Shown here: positions 8,345 to 15,719 of the stretch, in pieces
Layout of the letters: the number at the start of each line of letters is the position of its first letter
Numbering within the stretch: the first letter of the stretch is position 1
The notes under the pieces: generated by a model
Databases searched by the model: none
What the model was told of the DNA's origin: nothing
The model's input: only the letters and a program-made list of their open reading frames with translations
DNA from: an uncultured Bacteroidia bacterium
GTDB taxonomy: Bacteria > Bacteroidota > Bacteroidia > Bacteroidales > CAJPTX01
DNA: 17,571 nt
NCBI GenBank assembly: GCA_938038735.1
Contig: CALHSW010000075.1
Span: 1-17,571, forward strand
Reading direction: 5' to 3'
Made by a program: the position numbers and the translations under genes

Positions 8345-10426
8345 TCACTCCCCCCGCCTACTCCACCTCTTCACCGTCACCCCCACAAAGAACTCAAAAT
8401 TTATCCCCGGCATCGGGCGCGAAAGCACCGACAGGTAATCCTCGTTGAATAGATTGTTCACCGCCAGCTTAAGCTGTAAATCGAGCCACTTGAAAGGGAG
8501 GTTACTCTCCAGCGAAATGTTACTCATGTAGTAATCTGGGAGATGCCCGGTGAACGTGAAATCGTTGCTCGACATCGTGTAGCGCTGCGAGTAGTACGCC
8601 CACTTGTAGAGGAACGCCAACCCCCGCCATGCGAGCCGCCCGGTGAAGGAGGCCGAATGCTGCGGCACGTACGGCAACTGCTTGCCTATCGACTTGTCTG
8701 CCGGCGACATCTTCTCCCCGATGTTGATTGAGGGTGTCCACGAGTAGGTGCCGTGGAGGTCTACGCTCCAATCGTGAGGGAACTGCCACGCTATGCCCAC
8801 CTGCGACTCAACCCCGTAGGCATGCACCTTCTTCACGTTGCGCGGCGAGAAGAACCCCTTCGTGGTGGGTAACCATATAATCCAATCATCAACGTACGAC
8901 TCAAACCAATTGGCACTGCCGCTAATTTTGTAGAGTCCCTGCTTTCTGAAAAGGCAGCTCAAACCCGCATCGTACGTCAAGCCATGCTCCTTTTTAAGAT
9001 TGGGATTTCCCCCCGGCAAGAAGTAAAGGTCGTTGAGGGAGGGGAAGCGGTAATTACGCGACACCGAGGCCTTCGCCATGACGTTCCCTACCCTAGAAAG
9101 GACCCCATCGATAAAAAAAGCCGGGATGACGGGCGACCACTCCCGGCCGTACATCTCCTCGCGCACCACCACAGACATTCCCAGCCGGTCTATCGGCTGC
9201 CACTTCACCGATGCCATCCCCGAGAGTTCTATGCGCGCCTTATCGTAGCCCACAATCGCTCGTCCCCCATCGCGCAGTATTATGTTCTTGTCCTTGCTTA
9301 TCACAAAATGCTGGTGCGCGGCGATTGATGCCGTAAAAAACCATTGCCTTGTGGGGTTATACTCCCCCGATGCTTGCCCGTAGACGGTGTTGATTTGGCT
9401 ACGTGAACGCGTCATCGAGGCCCAATTCCCCGGCGCCACCTCCCGCTTGTAGTCGTACGCCATCCATGTGTAGATGTAGCCAGCCTTTGCTCCCACACTC
9501 CAATCGCTCTTCACGTGGTCCCACGACGCCACGCTGCGCAGCGTGCGCTCCCGCTGTCGGTTCTCAAACTCCGACTCCTTCCCGTAGTCCGTCGTGAGCA
9601 TCGGGAGCTCCCGGTTGGTATTCAAGAACCAGGCGTTGAGCCCAAACTTATCCCCTTTCTTCGTATCGTAGTACACCTCCTGCAGCGCGTGAAAATCCTT
9701 GAACGAAGCCGACTTGTTGCGCTCCCGGGGATGGTACTGCCCCACGATGTTCTTCTCATCATCGTAAATGTTGACCTTCTTATCGTGGTTCGTGTACGGG
9801 AAGTTATTCGGCGATGAGGAGTAAACCACGCGCGTGGAGACGTGCCAATGGTCGCTGCCGTAGGTAAAACGGAGGAACTCGTCGAAGGTGTGGAAGGACC
9901 CCACGCCCTGGATGTACTGCAGCGTGAACCCGTTGGGTACCTGCGACGAGGTGCCCAGCTTAACGAGCCCCCCCAGCCCTCCGCCCGTCTCATTGACTGA
10001 AGAGGTGCCGTGCAGCAGCGATGCCTTATCGATGAAGTAGGCGGGAATGGTGGAGAAATCGGTCATACCCAGCATCGGGTTATTAATTCGCATGCCGTTC
10101 CACGTCACCTGCGTGTGGCTCGCCGACGTGCCCCGAAATGCCACAGTGGAGAGCGTGGCGCGCCCGTAGCTCTTCACGAAGATGGAGGAGTTGAACGTCA
10201 GCACGTCCGCCATCGAGAGCGCAATGTTCTCCTTGAGCGCCACCGAGTCAAATTTCGTCTTCTGCACCCCAATCTCCTTCATGGGGCGCTGCCACTTCAC
10301 CGTCACCTCCTCAATTTCGTGGTAATGGTTGTACGGCTCCTGCGCAAATATCCCTAGAGGGTACATAGCCACACAGATGGCGCACAAAAGCAATCGGAAA
10401 GAGAAACTGTATCTAGTAACTGCCAT
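8345..10426 (-). CDS. btuB: BtuB-like TonB-dependent outer-membrane corrinoid receptor
   Basis: A 693-residue TonB-dependent receptor that probably imports cobalamin or related corrinoids across the outer membrane using TonB energy. It has a signal peptide (about 1-28, ending GIFA before QEPYN) and a TonB box-like EEVTVKW (39-45). The plug domain (about 60-165) includes SMADVLTF, VAFRGTSASHTQVTWNG and NNPMLG. A beta-barrel fills the rest, with late landmarks FPSLNDLYFLPGGNPNLKKE, AVNNLFNEDYL and PGINFEFFVGV. The frame can open 10 codons earlier at a TTG inside btuG. I prefer the ATG at 10426-10424, which follows GGGGAG and leaves a 20-bp gap to btuG. The assignment to corrinoids rests on the adjacent BtuG-like gene and the operon's cobalamin riboswitch. 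The protein ends in VKRWSRRGE, a short charged extension beyond the usual final aromatic residue. Confidence 0.9.
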   Translation of the reverse strand: MAVTRYSFSFRLLLCAICVAMYPLGIFAQEPYNHYHEIEEVTVKWQRPMKEIGVQKTKFDSVALKENIALSMADVLTFNSSIFVKSYGRATLSTVAFRGTSASHTQVTWNGMRINNPMLGMTDFSTIPAYFIDKASLLHGTSSVNETGGGLGGLVKLGTSSQVPNGFTLQYIQGVGSFHTFDEFLRFTYGSDHWHVSTRVVYSSSPNNFPYTNHDKKVNIYDDEKNIVGQYHPRERNKSASFKDFHALQEVYYDTKKGDKFGLNAWFLNTNRELPMLTTDYGKESEFENRQRERTLRSVASWDHVKSDWSVGAKAGYIYTWMAYDYKREVAPGNWASMTRSRSQINTVYGQASGEYNPTRQWFFTASIAAHQHFVISKDKNIILRDGGRAIVGYDKARIELSGMASVKWQPIDRLGMSVVVREEMYGREWSPVIPAFFIDGVLSRVGNVMAKASVSRNYRFPSLNDLYFLPGGNPNLKKEHGLTYDAGLSCLFRKQGLYKISGSANWFESYVDDWIIWLPTTKGFFSPRNVKKVHAYGVESQVGIAWQFPHDWSVDLHGTYSWTPSINIGEKMSPADKSIGKQLPYVPQHSASFTGRLAWRGLAFLYKWAYYSQRYTMSSNDFTFTGHLPDYYMSNISLESNLPFKWLDLQLKLAVNNLFNEDYLSVLSRPMPGINFEFFVGVTVKRWSRRGE

Positions 10427-10446
10427 AATGACTCCCCGCTCGTAGG

Positions 10447-11517
10447 CTACTCCCAACAGAATGCGCCGGGGATAATCCCAACGTAAAATTTATCAACGAG
10501 ATCCCCATTGGGCGCGTAGCGGTAGACAATCCCCTGCTGCACGTAGTCTATCGCGTCGGCCACGTACACCTCGCTCGTCTTGGGGTTCACGGTGAGGCCG
10601 TAGAGGATAGTTCCGCTGTAGGGGATGAAGGGGCGCACCGGCGCACGCTTCGACGTGACATCCATGCGCCAGATAGCCTTATTTATCCAGTACAGGGTGT
10701 CGCGCGTGCCGTTGAGCTGCACCTCGGAGGGCCAATCGCCGAATTTGAACTTGAACTGTTTCTCCACCGTGAAGGTCTCCGCGTCGATGCAGTAGAGCGA
10801 GGGCACCTCATGGCCGTACGGGCTACCCTCGTACCCCCCATCGGTAATGGTCCACAGCTTGTTGTACTTATCCATCACCAGCGATGTCGGCTGAATGCCA
10901 ATGGTGAGTTCCCCCACCACCTGGTCAGTTTCCGTATCTATCTTGATGATGCGATTCTGGTAGCTCCAGCAATTCACGTAGACGAATGGTCCGTACTGCA
11001 CCATCTGCTCCGTGGATCCGCTCTCCATATCCATCCTCGGCATGTCGATGTAGCCAGTAATCTCAAACTTCTTGGGGTTGATAATGAAGATGCGATAGTC
11101 CCATATCTGGGTCACGTAGGCCTTCTCCGGGCTGATGAAATGGATGTAGCGCGGCGATGTGAGATTCTCTATACGCCCCACCTCCTTAAAGGTTTTGAGG
11201 TCAATGGCGAAAATCACGTGGGAGTTGTTCACCACCACCCACCCCTTGTTGTCGTATATCGTCATGGACTGCGCCACGTCGCCTAGCTTCATGCCGTTAG
11301 CCCGAAAAAACACCTCGTTCTGCACCTCCTTCGTCGCGGGGTTGTAGTAGCTCAACGTGGCGTTACCGTACTGAAAGTTCCCCTCGTTGGTGATGAACAG
11401 CCCATCGCCAGTGGCAGAAAAATCCTCTTCATCCTTCCCGTAGTCCCACTTCATACACGAGGTGGAAACCAGCAGGACGAACGTAATTAGCAACCAACTA
11501 TACCCCTTATGCCGCAT
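10447..11517 (-). CDS. btuG: BtuG-like surface lipoprotein (DUF5074, beta-propeller)
   Basis: A 356-residue lipoprotein. The signal peptide ends in the lipobox VSTSC, so C21 would be lipidated, and acidic residues follow (DYGKDEEDF). The body has the YncE/NHL-like repeat pattern of the BtuG family: GLFITNEGNFQYGNATLSYY, then NGMKLGDVAQSM, WVVVNNSHVIFAID, and the end VGIIPGAFCWE. Bacteroides BtuG is a seven-bladed propeller that binds cobalamin very tightly at the cell surface and forms a lid on BtuB. The same role is inferred here from sequence and from btuB lying 20 bp downstream. The gene starts just after a strong intra-operon hairpin (11538-11591). No separate promoter is visible between the hairpin and the ATG, so expression should depend on read-through from the riboswitch-controlled promoter or on mRNA processing. 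Its G+C content is high, unlike the three upstream genes. Confidence 0.9.
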   Translation of the reverse strand: MRHKGYSWLLITFVLLVSTSCMKWDYGKDEEDFSATGDGLFITNEGNFQYGNATLSYYNPATKEVQNEVFFRANGMKLGDVAQSMTIYDNKGWVVVNNSHVIFAIDLKTFKEVGRIENLTSPRYIHFISPEKAYVTQIWDYRIFIINPKKFEITGYIDMPRMDMESGSTEQMVQYGPFVYVNCWSYQNRIIKIDTETDQVVGELTIGIQPTSLVMDKYNKLWTITDGGYEGSPYGHEVPSLYCIDAETFTVEKQFKFKFGDWPSEVQLNGTRDTLYWINKAIWRMDVTSKRAPVRPFIPYSGTILYGLTVNPKTSEVYVADAIDYVQQGIVYRYAPNGDLVDKFYVGIIPGAFCWE

Positions 11518-11537
11518 GCATGTTCTTTTTCAAAACC

Positions 11538-11591
11538 AAAAAGCGGCAGTCTGATCCGAATACTTTTCGCAAATGATCTCAGACTGCCGCT
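11538..11591 (-). terminator. Intra-operon hairpin / attenuator before btuG
   Basis: Perfect 13-bp arms AGCGGCAGTCTGA (11542-11554) and TCAGACTGCCGCT (11579-11591) enclose a 24-nt loop that can itself fold. On the minus strand the stem is followed by TTTTT and then the btuG start 21 nt later. It lies 46 bp past the stop of the DUF4465 remnant and probably belonged to that lost gene. It may lower btuG-btuB transcription or stabilise an upstream mRNA end. Confidence 0.75.
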
Positions 11592-11637
11592 ACCTACCCT
11601 CTACTCCTTACCCCTTCAACAGGGGCCGCAAACCCGC

Positions 11638-11715
11638 CTACTCGCTCACCGTCACGCTCAGGTCGTCTATCGCAACGTACGCTGTCGTGTTTAAGTCGTA
11701 CGACTCCCCCCGATG
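11638..11715 (-). pseudogene. 3'-end remnant of a second DUF4465 (BtuH-like) gene
   Basis: Between btuG and the L-domain lipoprotein gene, one minus-strand frame reads YDLNTTAYVAIDD, a few more residues (LSVTVSE), then TAG at 11640-11638. This matches the end of the intact DUF4465 protein in the same operon (YGLNTPAYLCIDD, then IVLN and stop), with 9 of 17 aligned residues identical. The remnant frame is closed upstream by an in-frame TAG at 11715-11713, so only about 24 codons remain and there is no start. Its base composition (33 of 60 G+C in 11641-11700) is like btuG, not like the adjacent AT-rich genes. A hairpin follows it, as one follows the intact copy. Confidence 0.75.
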
Positions 11716-11742
11716 CTAATCATTGAAACTCTAGTGATTTGC

Positions 11743-13878
11743 CTAATTCTCATCTTTCAGCTTCTGCGTGTAGAAACCCTTGGTCATGTCGTCAAAGGTG
11801 GGGTTGTAGCCGCAGTCACTAACCGACCACTTTTCTTTACTCTCAATCTGACCGCTTGTGATAAACTTAGAAAGCTTTTCGAAGTCATTAAAATCACGCA
11901 GATTACTAGCGGAAAAACCCCTTAACACTTCTAATTTTGGTGTGTTTAGTAGTGATGGAGCGATATCGCCCGATAGCAAATAGATACAACTATCGATGTT
12001 CCTTAGTTCAGGTGCATTTACCTCGTGTACATACCTTAGAGAAAGCCCAGCCCCCCCTATAGTTTCAATGCTTGGGAGGTTTACTGTTACATTTGTATAA
12101 TAAAGATGTATTCCTAACGATCCATATGGCCTTTCATTTACTTCTCTCGTATAATATGCGACATCTGAAGATACGCCTACTGCTTTGATTTTCTCCAAAT
12201 TAACTTTTCGAACACGGGTGTCTGATAAATCTAGAAACAACTGCCCTCCTACTCTTTCAAGGTTCGGGAATGCCACTTCTTCTACACCATCCAACTGAGC
12301 ATACCCTAGATAGAAGTACCCCCCCACCTCCTGAATGTTAGGCAAAAGGATGTTGTCTGCGCTTTGGATGAATAGATTCCCCTCTACTTTCACTAGCGAA
12401 GGAATAGATATGGGCTCTGCTGCCCACGTTCCGTAAAATACAAGGTTACCAACAGTAGTGAAGTTAAACTTAATTGGAGACAGAGTATTCATAAAAAAAT
12501 CCACATTTGACATTTCGCTTTTTGTGCGAAGTTCATTAAGCGGTGTCCTTTTATGCTCCGCCATTTCATCTATGGATATTCTTGCCGGCGCTCCTTGCAC
12601 TGATACAAAATCAACATTGCTCAAATCTAGTGTGCCTTCTAGCTTAAGCATTGCATTTAGCGTCAGCTGGCCAACCTGAATTGACGAGGAGAAAAAAGAT
12701 GAAGGGATTTCAAGTTCCCCAAAGTTCTCCATGGTCAGACTCCCAACTCGTCTCAAACTTCCAATGTCTATAGACTTAAGGGCGGTATTATATTCGTACG
12801 TCCAACCGTTGTCTTTCGTCGTTTCCCGCCCTCCTATGTGCAACTCGCGAGTCACCTCCTCAAGCGAGGGCATATCAAGCCTTGAAAAGCCATCGGGAAG
12901 ACTATTAAATTGAATAGCATTCGCCTTTTTTAGCTTAGGCAATTGAATCCCTCTTAACGTTTCAATGCTGCGTGCTATTAACGTACCACCAATCTCTGTC
13001 AAATTTGGCAATTCCAGCAATGAAAAATCACCATTATGTTGCTCCTCTTCGCTAGGAGTCTGCACAATAAAATCTCCTTGTACAACATCTAAGCTAGGAA
13101 AATCAACTCCACTCAAAGCTGAAGAAGAACATATCACACTACCCTTGACTTTTGTAAGCTTTTCAAAAAGAAGCGTCTTTACTGTATTTGCACACACCAT
13201 AATGTCTCCCGAAATGACCTCAAGGGCTGGCATGGAGACTAACTCAAGCTTTTTGGAATCAAACGACCTTATGGGATTCCCAATTTGTAGACCACCTGCC
13301 TTCTTAATATTTTCCAAACCCGTAAGGTCGCTACCAGTGAAGCTAGGGCGGATAACAATCGTACCCGTTACCTCCGTTAAAATCGACAAAGGGGTAATGT
13401 CCGTCACTTTTTCAACTGCATCGGCATCCATCCCTATTATTAAATTACCTTTAACCGATGTAGTTTTTGTCTTGGCAAACTCAGCCACATCGGCGTTGCT
13501 CTTGAGTTCGATTGACCCTACAGAGGTCATCTCTCCTTTCACTACACGATATGAATACTCCCGCGCCTTCCCGCTTTGCGATGTCACACGAAATGTAAGC
13601 TCGTTTTCCCAATTATCTATCGTTTCGGGCTTTGGAACCACTGAGGCTGAACGTGTGTACTTAACATCAGCGGTAGCTTTACTTAAAGAAACCGTATCTG
13701 GCACACTCAATGTTATCGTATTATCAAGTATCACAGCCGCATAGCGGGTGCCATGAACGGTCAACACTACCGATGTGATAAAATTATCGTCGGCATCGGT
13801 AGGCAAGAGTTCAGGACTCTTTTTACACGATGTGTATAACACGCAAAAACACAATAAACAAAACGCTATTCTTCTCAT
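11743..13878 (-). CDS. Surface lipoprotein with Ig-like domain and L-domain-like (leucine-rich) repeats
   Basis: A 711-residue lipoprotein of unknown ligand. The signal peptide ends in LYTSC, with lipidation expected at C18. Residues about 30-114 look like an Ig-like/DUF5018-type domain. From about 120 to 690 the chain is an irregular beta-solenoid of receptor L-domain-like repeats, each about 20-25 residues with the pattern L-P-x-L-x-x-I-x-G-x-L-x-I. Examples are LPNLTEIGGTLIA, MPALEVISGDIMV and FPNLERVGGQLFL. It ends in a small conserved-looking tail (KWSVSDCGYNPTFDDMTKGF). It begins 12 bp after the PKD gene, with AGAGGTC before the ATG, so translation is probably coupled. Its place in a riboswitch-controlled B12 operon suggests a role in capturing corrinoids or corrinoid-carrying proteins at the surface; this is inference only. 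G+C is low (23 of 60 in 12421-12480), unlike btuG and btuB. Confidence 0.85.
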   Translation of the reverse strand: MRRIAFCLLCFCVLYTSCKKSPELLPTDADDNFITSVVLTVHGTRYAAVILDNTITLSVPDTVSLSKATADVKYTRSASVVPKPETIDNWENELTFRVTSQSGKAREYSYRVVKGEMTSVGSIELKSNADVAEFAKTKTTSVKGNLIIGMDADAVEKVTDITPLSILTEVTGTIVIRPSFTGSDLTGLENIKKAGGLQIGNPIRSFDSKKLELVSMPALEVISGDIMVCANTVKTLLFEKLTKVKGSVICSSSALSGVDFPSLDVVQGDFIVQTPSEEEQHNGDFSLLELPNLTEIGGTLIARSIETLRGIQLPKLKKANAIQFNSLPDGFSRLDMPSLEEVTRELHIGGRETTKDNGWTYEYNTALKSIDIGSLRRVGSLTMENFGELEIPSSFFSSSIQVGQLTLNAMLKLEGTLDLSNVDFVSVQGAPARISIDEMAEHKRTPLNELRTKSEMSNVDFFMNTLSPIKFNFTTVGNLVFYGTWAAEPISIPSLVKVEGNLFIQSADNILLPNIQEVGGYFYLGYAQLDGVEEVAFPNLERVGGQLFLDLSDTRVRKVNLEKIKAVGVSSDVAYYTREVNERPYGSLGIHLYYTNVTVNLPSIETIGGAGLSLRYVHEVNAPELRNIDSCIYLLSGDIAPSLLNTPKLEVLRGFSASNLRDFNDFEKLSKFITSGQIESKEKWSVSDCGYNPTFDDMTKGFYTQKLKDEN

Positions 13879-13890
13879 GACCTCTGGTTA

Positions 13891-15666
13891 TTATTTCCAA
13901 TTCAAATCCTCAAAAGCACAAACCTCAGTGGAGTTTTCACCTAGCGGTCCGCTTTTAGCCAAAACTCCACACTGAACTTTTATAAAATCAATGTACATTA
14001 ACTCTACCGATGAACCGTCCTGATTCATGGCATTTGAAATTTTAAATCCATTTCGTTGGCCAGAACCGTCAACGGTGTTACCTCCTGCAAGTTGGTCGTT
14101 TCCGTAATTGTCAACATAGCCCCAAGCGTATGCACGATTCTCCCATAAAACCGCTTTCACATTATTGCTTTTTAAATGCGTACCAATCAAAGTATAACTC
14201 TCCTCGCTAATCCATGCGGGATAGTAGTAATCCTGCTTATGAAACTGTGCCAAATAGTCTACGCAGCCAGTCCTGCCGTCAGAAGCTTCCCAACGCACAT
14301 TCATTCCCTTACCGGCAGGCTTAAAGTAGGTAACTTCGTACTGCTGCGTCGTTCCTGGCTTACCTGTCTCTGATCCGCGCAACTCGTACCACTCATCATC
14401 TGGTAGACCATTGCGATTGGCATCTTGCATCACCCAAACGATCCCAGGCTCGGAACTTTTCTCGAAAGCATTTCCCTGTATGGCAAAATCGTACCCTCCG
14501 TTCGAATTCACTATGCTATGGTCAAAGCCGACAATAATATAGCCTCCCCATGAGCCTAAACTCACATGTGTCCTCTTCTTCAAGCGTGCCTCGGCCCACG
14601 CATCAGCCGCATCAGGCGTTGTCTCATTGCCCGTCATTCCTCCAAATTTCCCAGTCTCGTTGATAAACTGCCCTGGTGCTGGGGTGTATTCATATACCTT
14701 GTTGGAGAATCGAGAGACTCCGCCTGACCTTAATCCTTCCGCCTCGCTGCTGGCCACGCAAACTACCTTTACAGAGGCCGAAATGGAGCTACCGCCTCGC
14801 GTGATATTCCGAGTCACTCTAGTCGCAGTTAAATTTTCCCGCACTGCGCACTCCACTTCGTATTCTCCCGGAGAGCTAGGTACAAATTTAAATACTCTCC
14901 CGTGTTCCTCTCGCTTATCTCCGTTTACGCTCCACTCAAAATAGGGGTTCTCAAAACACTCTATCAATGGTCGTAGGTATATAGGGCGATTCGCAAAGGT
15001 ACATCTATCCGTACTCTTTTCTCTATACGATTGCGAAGTGAAGGCAACGCTGTAGGGTATTGTTTCTACCACATCAAGCTTTAAATCCTTTGTCGTGTTC
15101 CCATCAATATTCGATGCGTTGACTGTAATAGTATACAGACCTACGCTCTCCTCATGGAACGTATAGGATGTGTCGGTTGACACCACCTCCCCATTTCGCA
15201 CCCACTCTATCTTAAAACCCTCCAAATCCTTATGTTGAATGTCAGGTGAAAACGTATAATCGCTTCCCCTCAGCACCTTTAGCCCCTTTGCTGGCGTAGC
15301 AATGGATATGACTGGCGGCGTAAGCTCTATCACCTCTACCTTTATCTCCTCTTTTGCTGTTCCTTTGTCGGTGTCCACGCGTAGCTGTACAAAGACATCG
15401 CCAAGTTTATCCCAAGTATAGCTAAAGGTAGGCTCCTTTGAGACCAAATTGCCATCAATTGTCCACGCATAGAGGGCATTTTCCACATTTTTGAAGGTCG
15501 GGATAATTTTCAGCTCTCGGCCAATTTTAATCGTATAGATACCCGATTCGCTGTCTAATTCAATTTGGGGCTTTCCATCTTCTGGCTGTTCTATCACATT
15601 GTCTTTATTGCACGAAATGATGAAAGCAGCTAGAACGAAAAAGCAAATTAAAAAGCACCTTTTCAT
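13891..15666 (-). CDS. PKD/Ig-domain surface lipoprotein of the B12 operon
   Basis: A 591-residue lipoprotein. The signal peptide ends in FIISC, with lipidation expected at C19. Three Ig/PKD-like domains follow at about 33-113, 119-200 and 206-303, with the PKD-style YAWTIDG, KIEWVRNGE and FEWSVNGD. The C-terminal domain (about 315-591) has GGYDFAIQGNAF, then an EF-hand-like acidic loop DANRNGLPDDEW (415-426) that could bind calcium, and FKISNAMNQDGSSVELMYIDFIKVQ. As I recall, related 'cell surface proteins' occur beside btuB/btuG genes in Bacteroides; the ligand is not known to me. The frame opens at an ATG 10 codons earlier (15696), but that start lies in the hairpin and precedes the signal peptide, so I chose 15666-15664. 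It has no Shine-Dalgarno sequence, which is common in this phylum. Composition is AT-rich like the next gene. Confidence 0.87.
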   Translation of the reverse strand: MKRCFLICFFVLAAFIISCNKDNVIEQPEDGKPQIELDSESGIYTIKIGRELKIIPTFKNVENALYAWTIDGNLVSKEPTFSYTWDKLGDVFVQLRVDTDKGTAKEEIKVEVIELTPPVISIATPAKGLKVLRGSDYTFSPDIQHKDLEGFKIEWVRNGEVVSTDTSYTFHEESVGLYTITVNASNIDGNTTKDLKLDVVETIPYSVAFTSQSYREKSTDRCTFANRPIYLRPLIECFENPYFEWSVNGDKREEHGRVFKFVPSSPGEYEVECAVRENLTATRVTRNITRGGSSISASVKVVCVASSEAEGLRSGGVSRFSNKVYEYTPAPGQFINETGKFGGMTGNETTPDAADAWAEARLKKRTHVSLGSWGGYIIVGFDHSIVNSNGGYDFAIQGNAFEKSSEPGIVWVMQDANRNGLPDDEWYELRGSETGKPGTTQQYEVTYFKPAGKGMNVRWEASDGRTGCVDYLAQFHKQDYYYPAWISEESYTLIGTHLKSNNVKAVLWENRAYAWGYVDNYGNDQLAGGNTVDGSGQRNGFKISNAMNQDGSSVELMYIDFIKVQCGVLAKSGPLGENSTEVCAFEDLNWK

Positions 15667-15670
15667 GTGA

Positions 15671-15716
15671 AAATAAAAGAGGCTGAGGGCTCTCATAGAT
15701 GCCCTCAGCCTCTTTT
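15671..15716 (-). terminator. Intra-operon hairpin after the DUF4465 gene
   Basis: Perfect 16-bp arms AAAAGAGGCTGAGGGC (15675-15690) and GCCCTCAGCCTCTTTT (15701-15716) with a 10-nt loop start 3 bp past the DUF4465 stop. On the minus strand the stem runs into TTTTATTTT and then the PKD gene ATG. It has the form of a rho-independent terminator but sits inside the operon, so partial termination would make the first gene the most abundant message. Confidence 0.8.
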
Positions 15717-15719
15717 AAT

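Noticed and set aside
10427..10456. Longer start (TTG) for btuB overlapping btuG
   Set aside because: The ATG at 10426 has GGGGAG before it and begins the signal peptide directly.
12965..13744. 259-codon plus-strand open frame
   Set aside because: It lies wholly antisense to the L-domain lipoprotein gene, shows no family resemblance and has no start context; the minus-strand frame has a lipobox and repeats.
15667..15696. Upstream ATG for the PKD lipoprotein
   Set aside because: It lies in the terminator hairpin and would put ten residues before a complete lipoprotein signal peptide.
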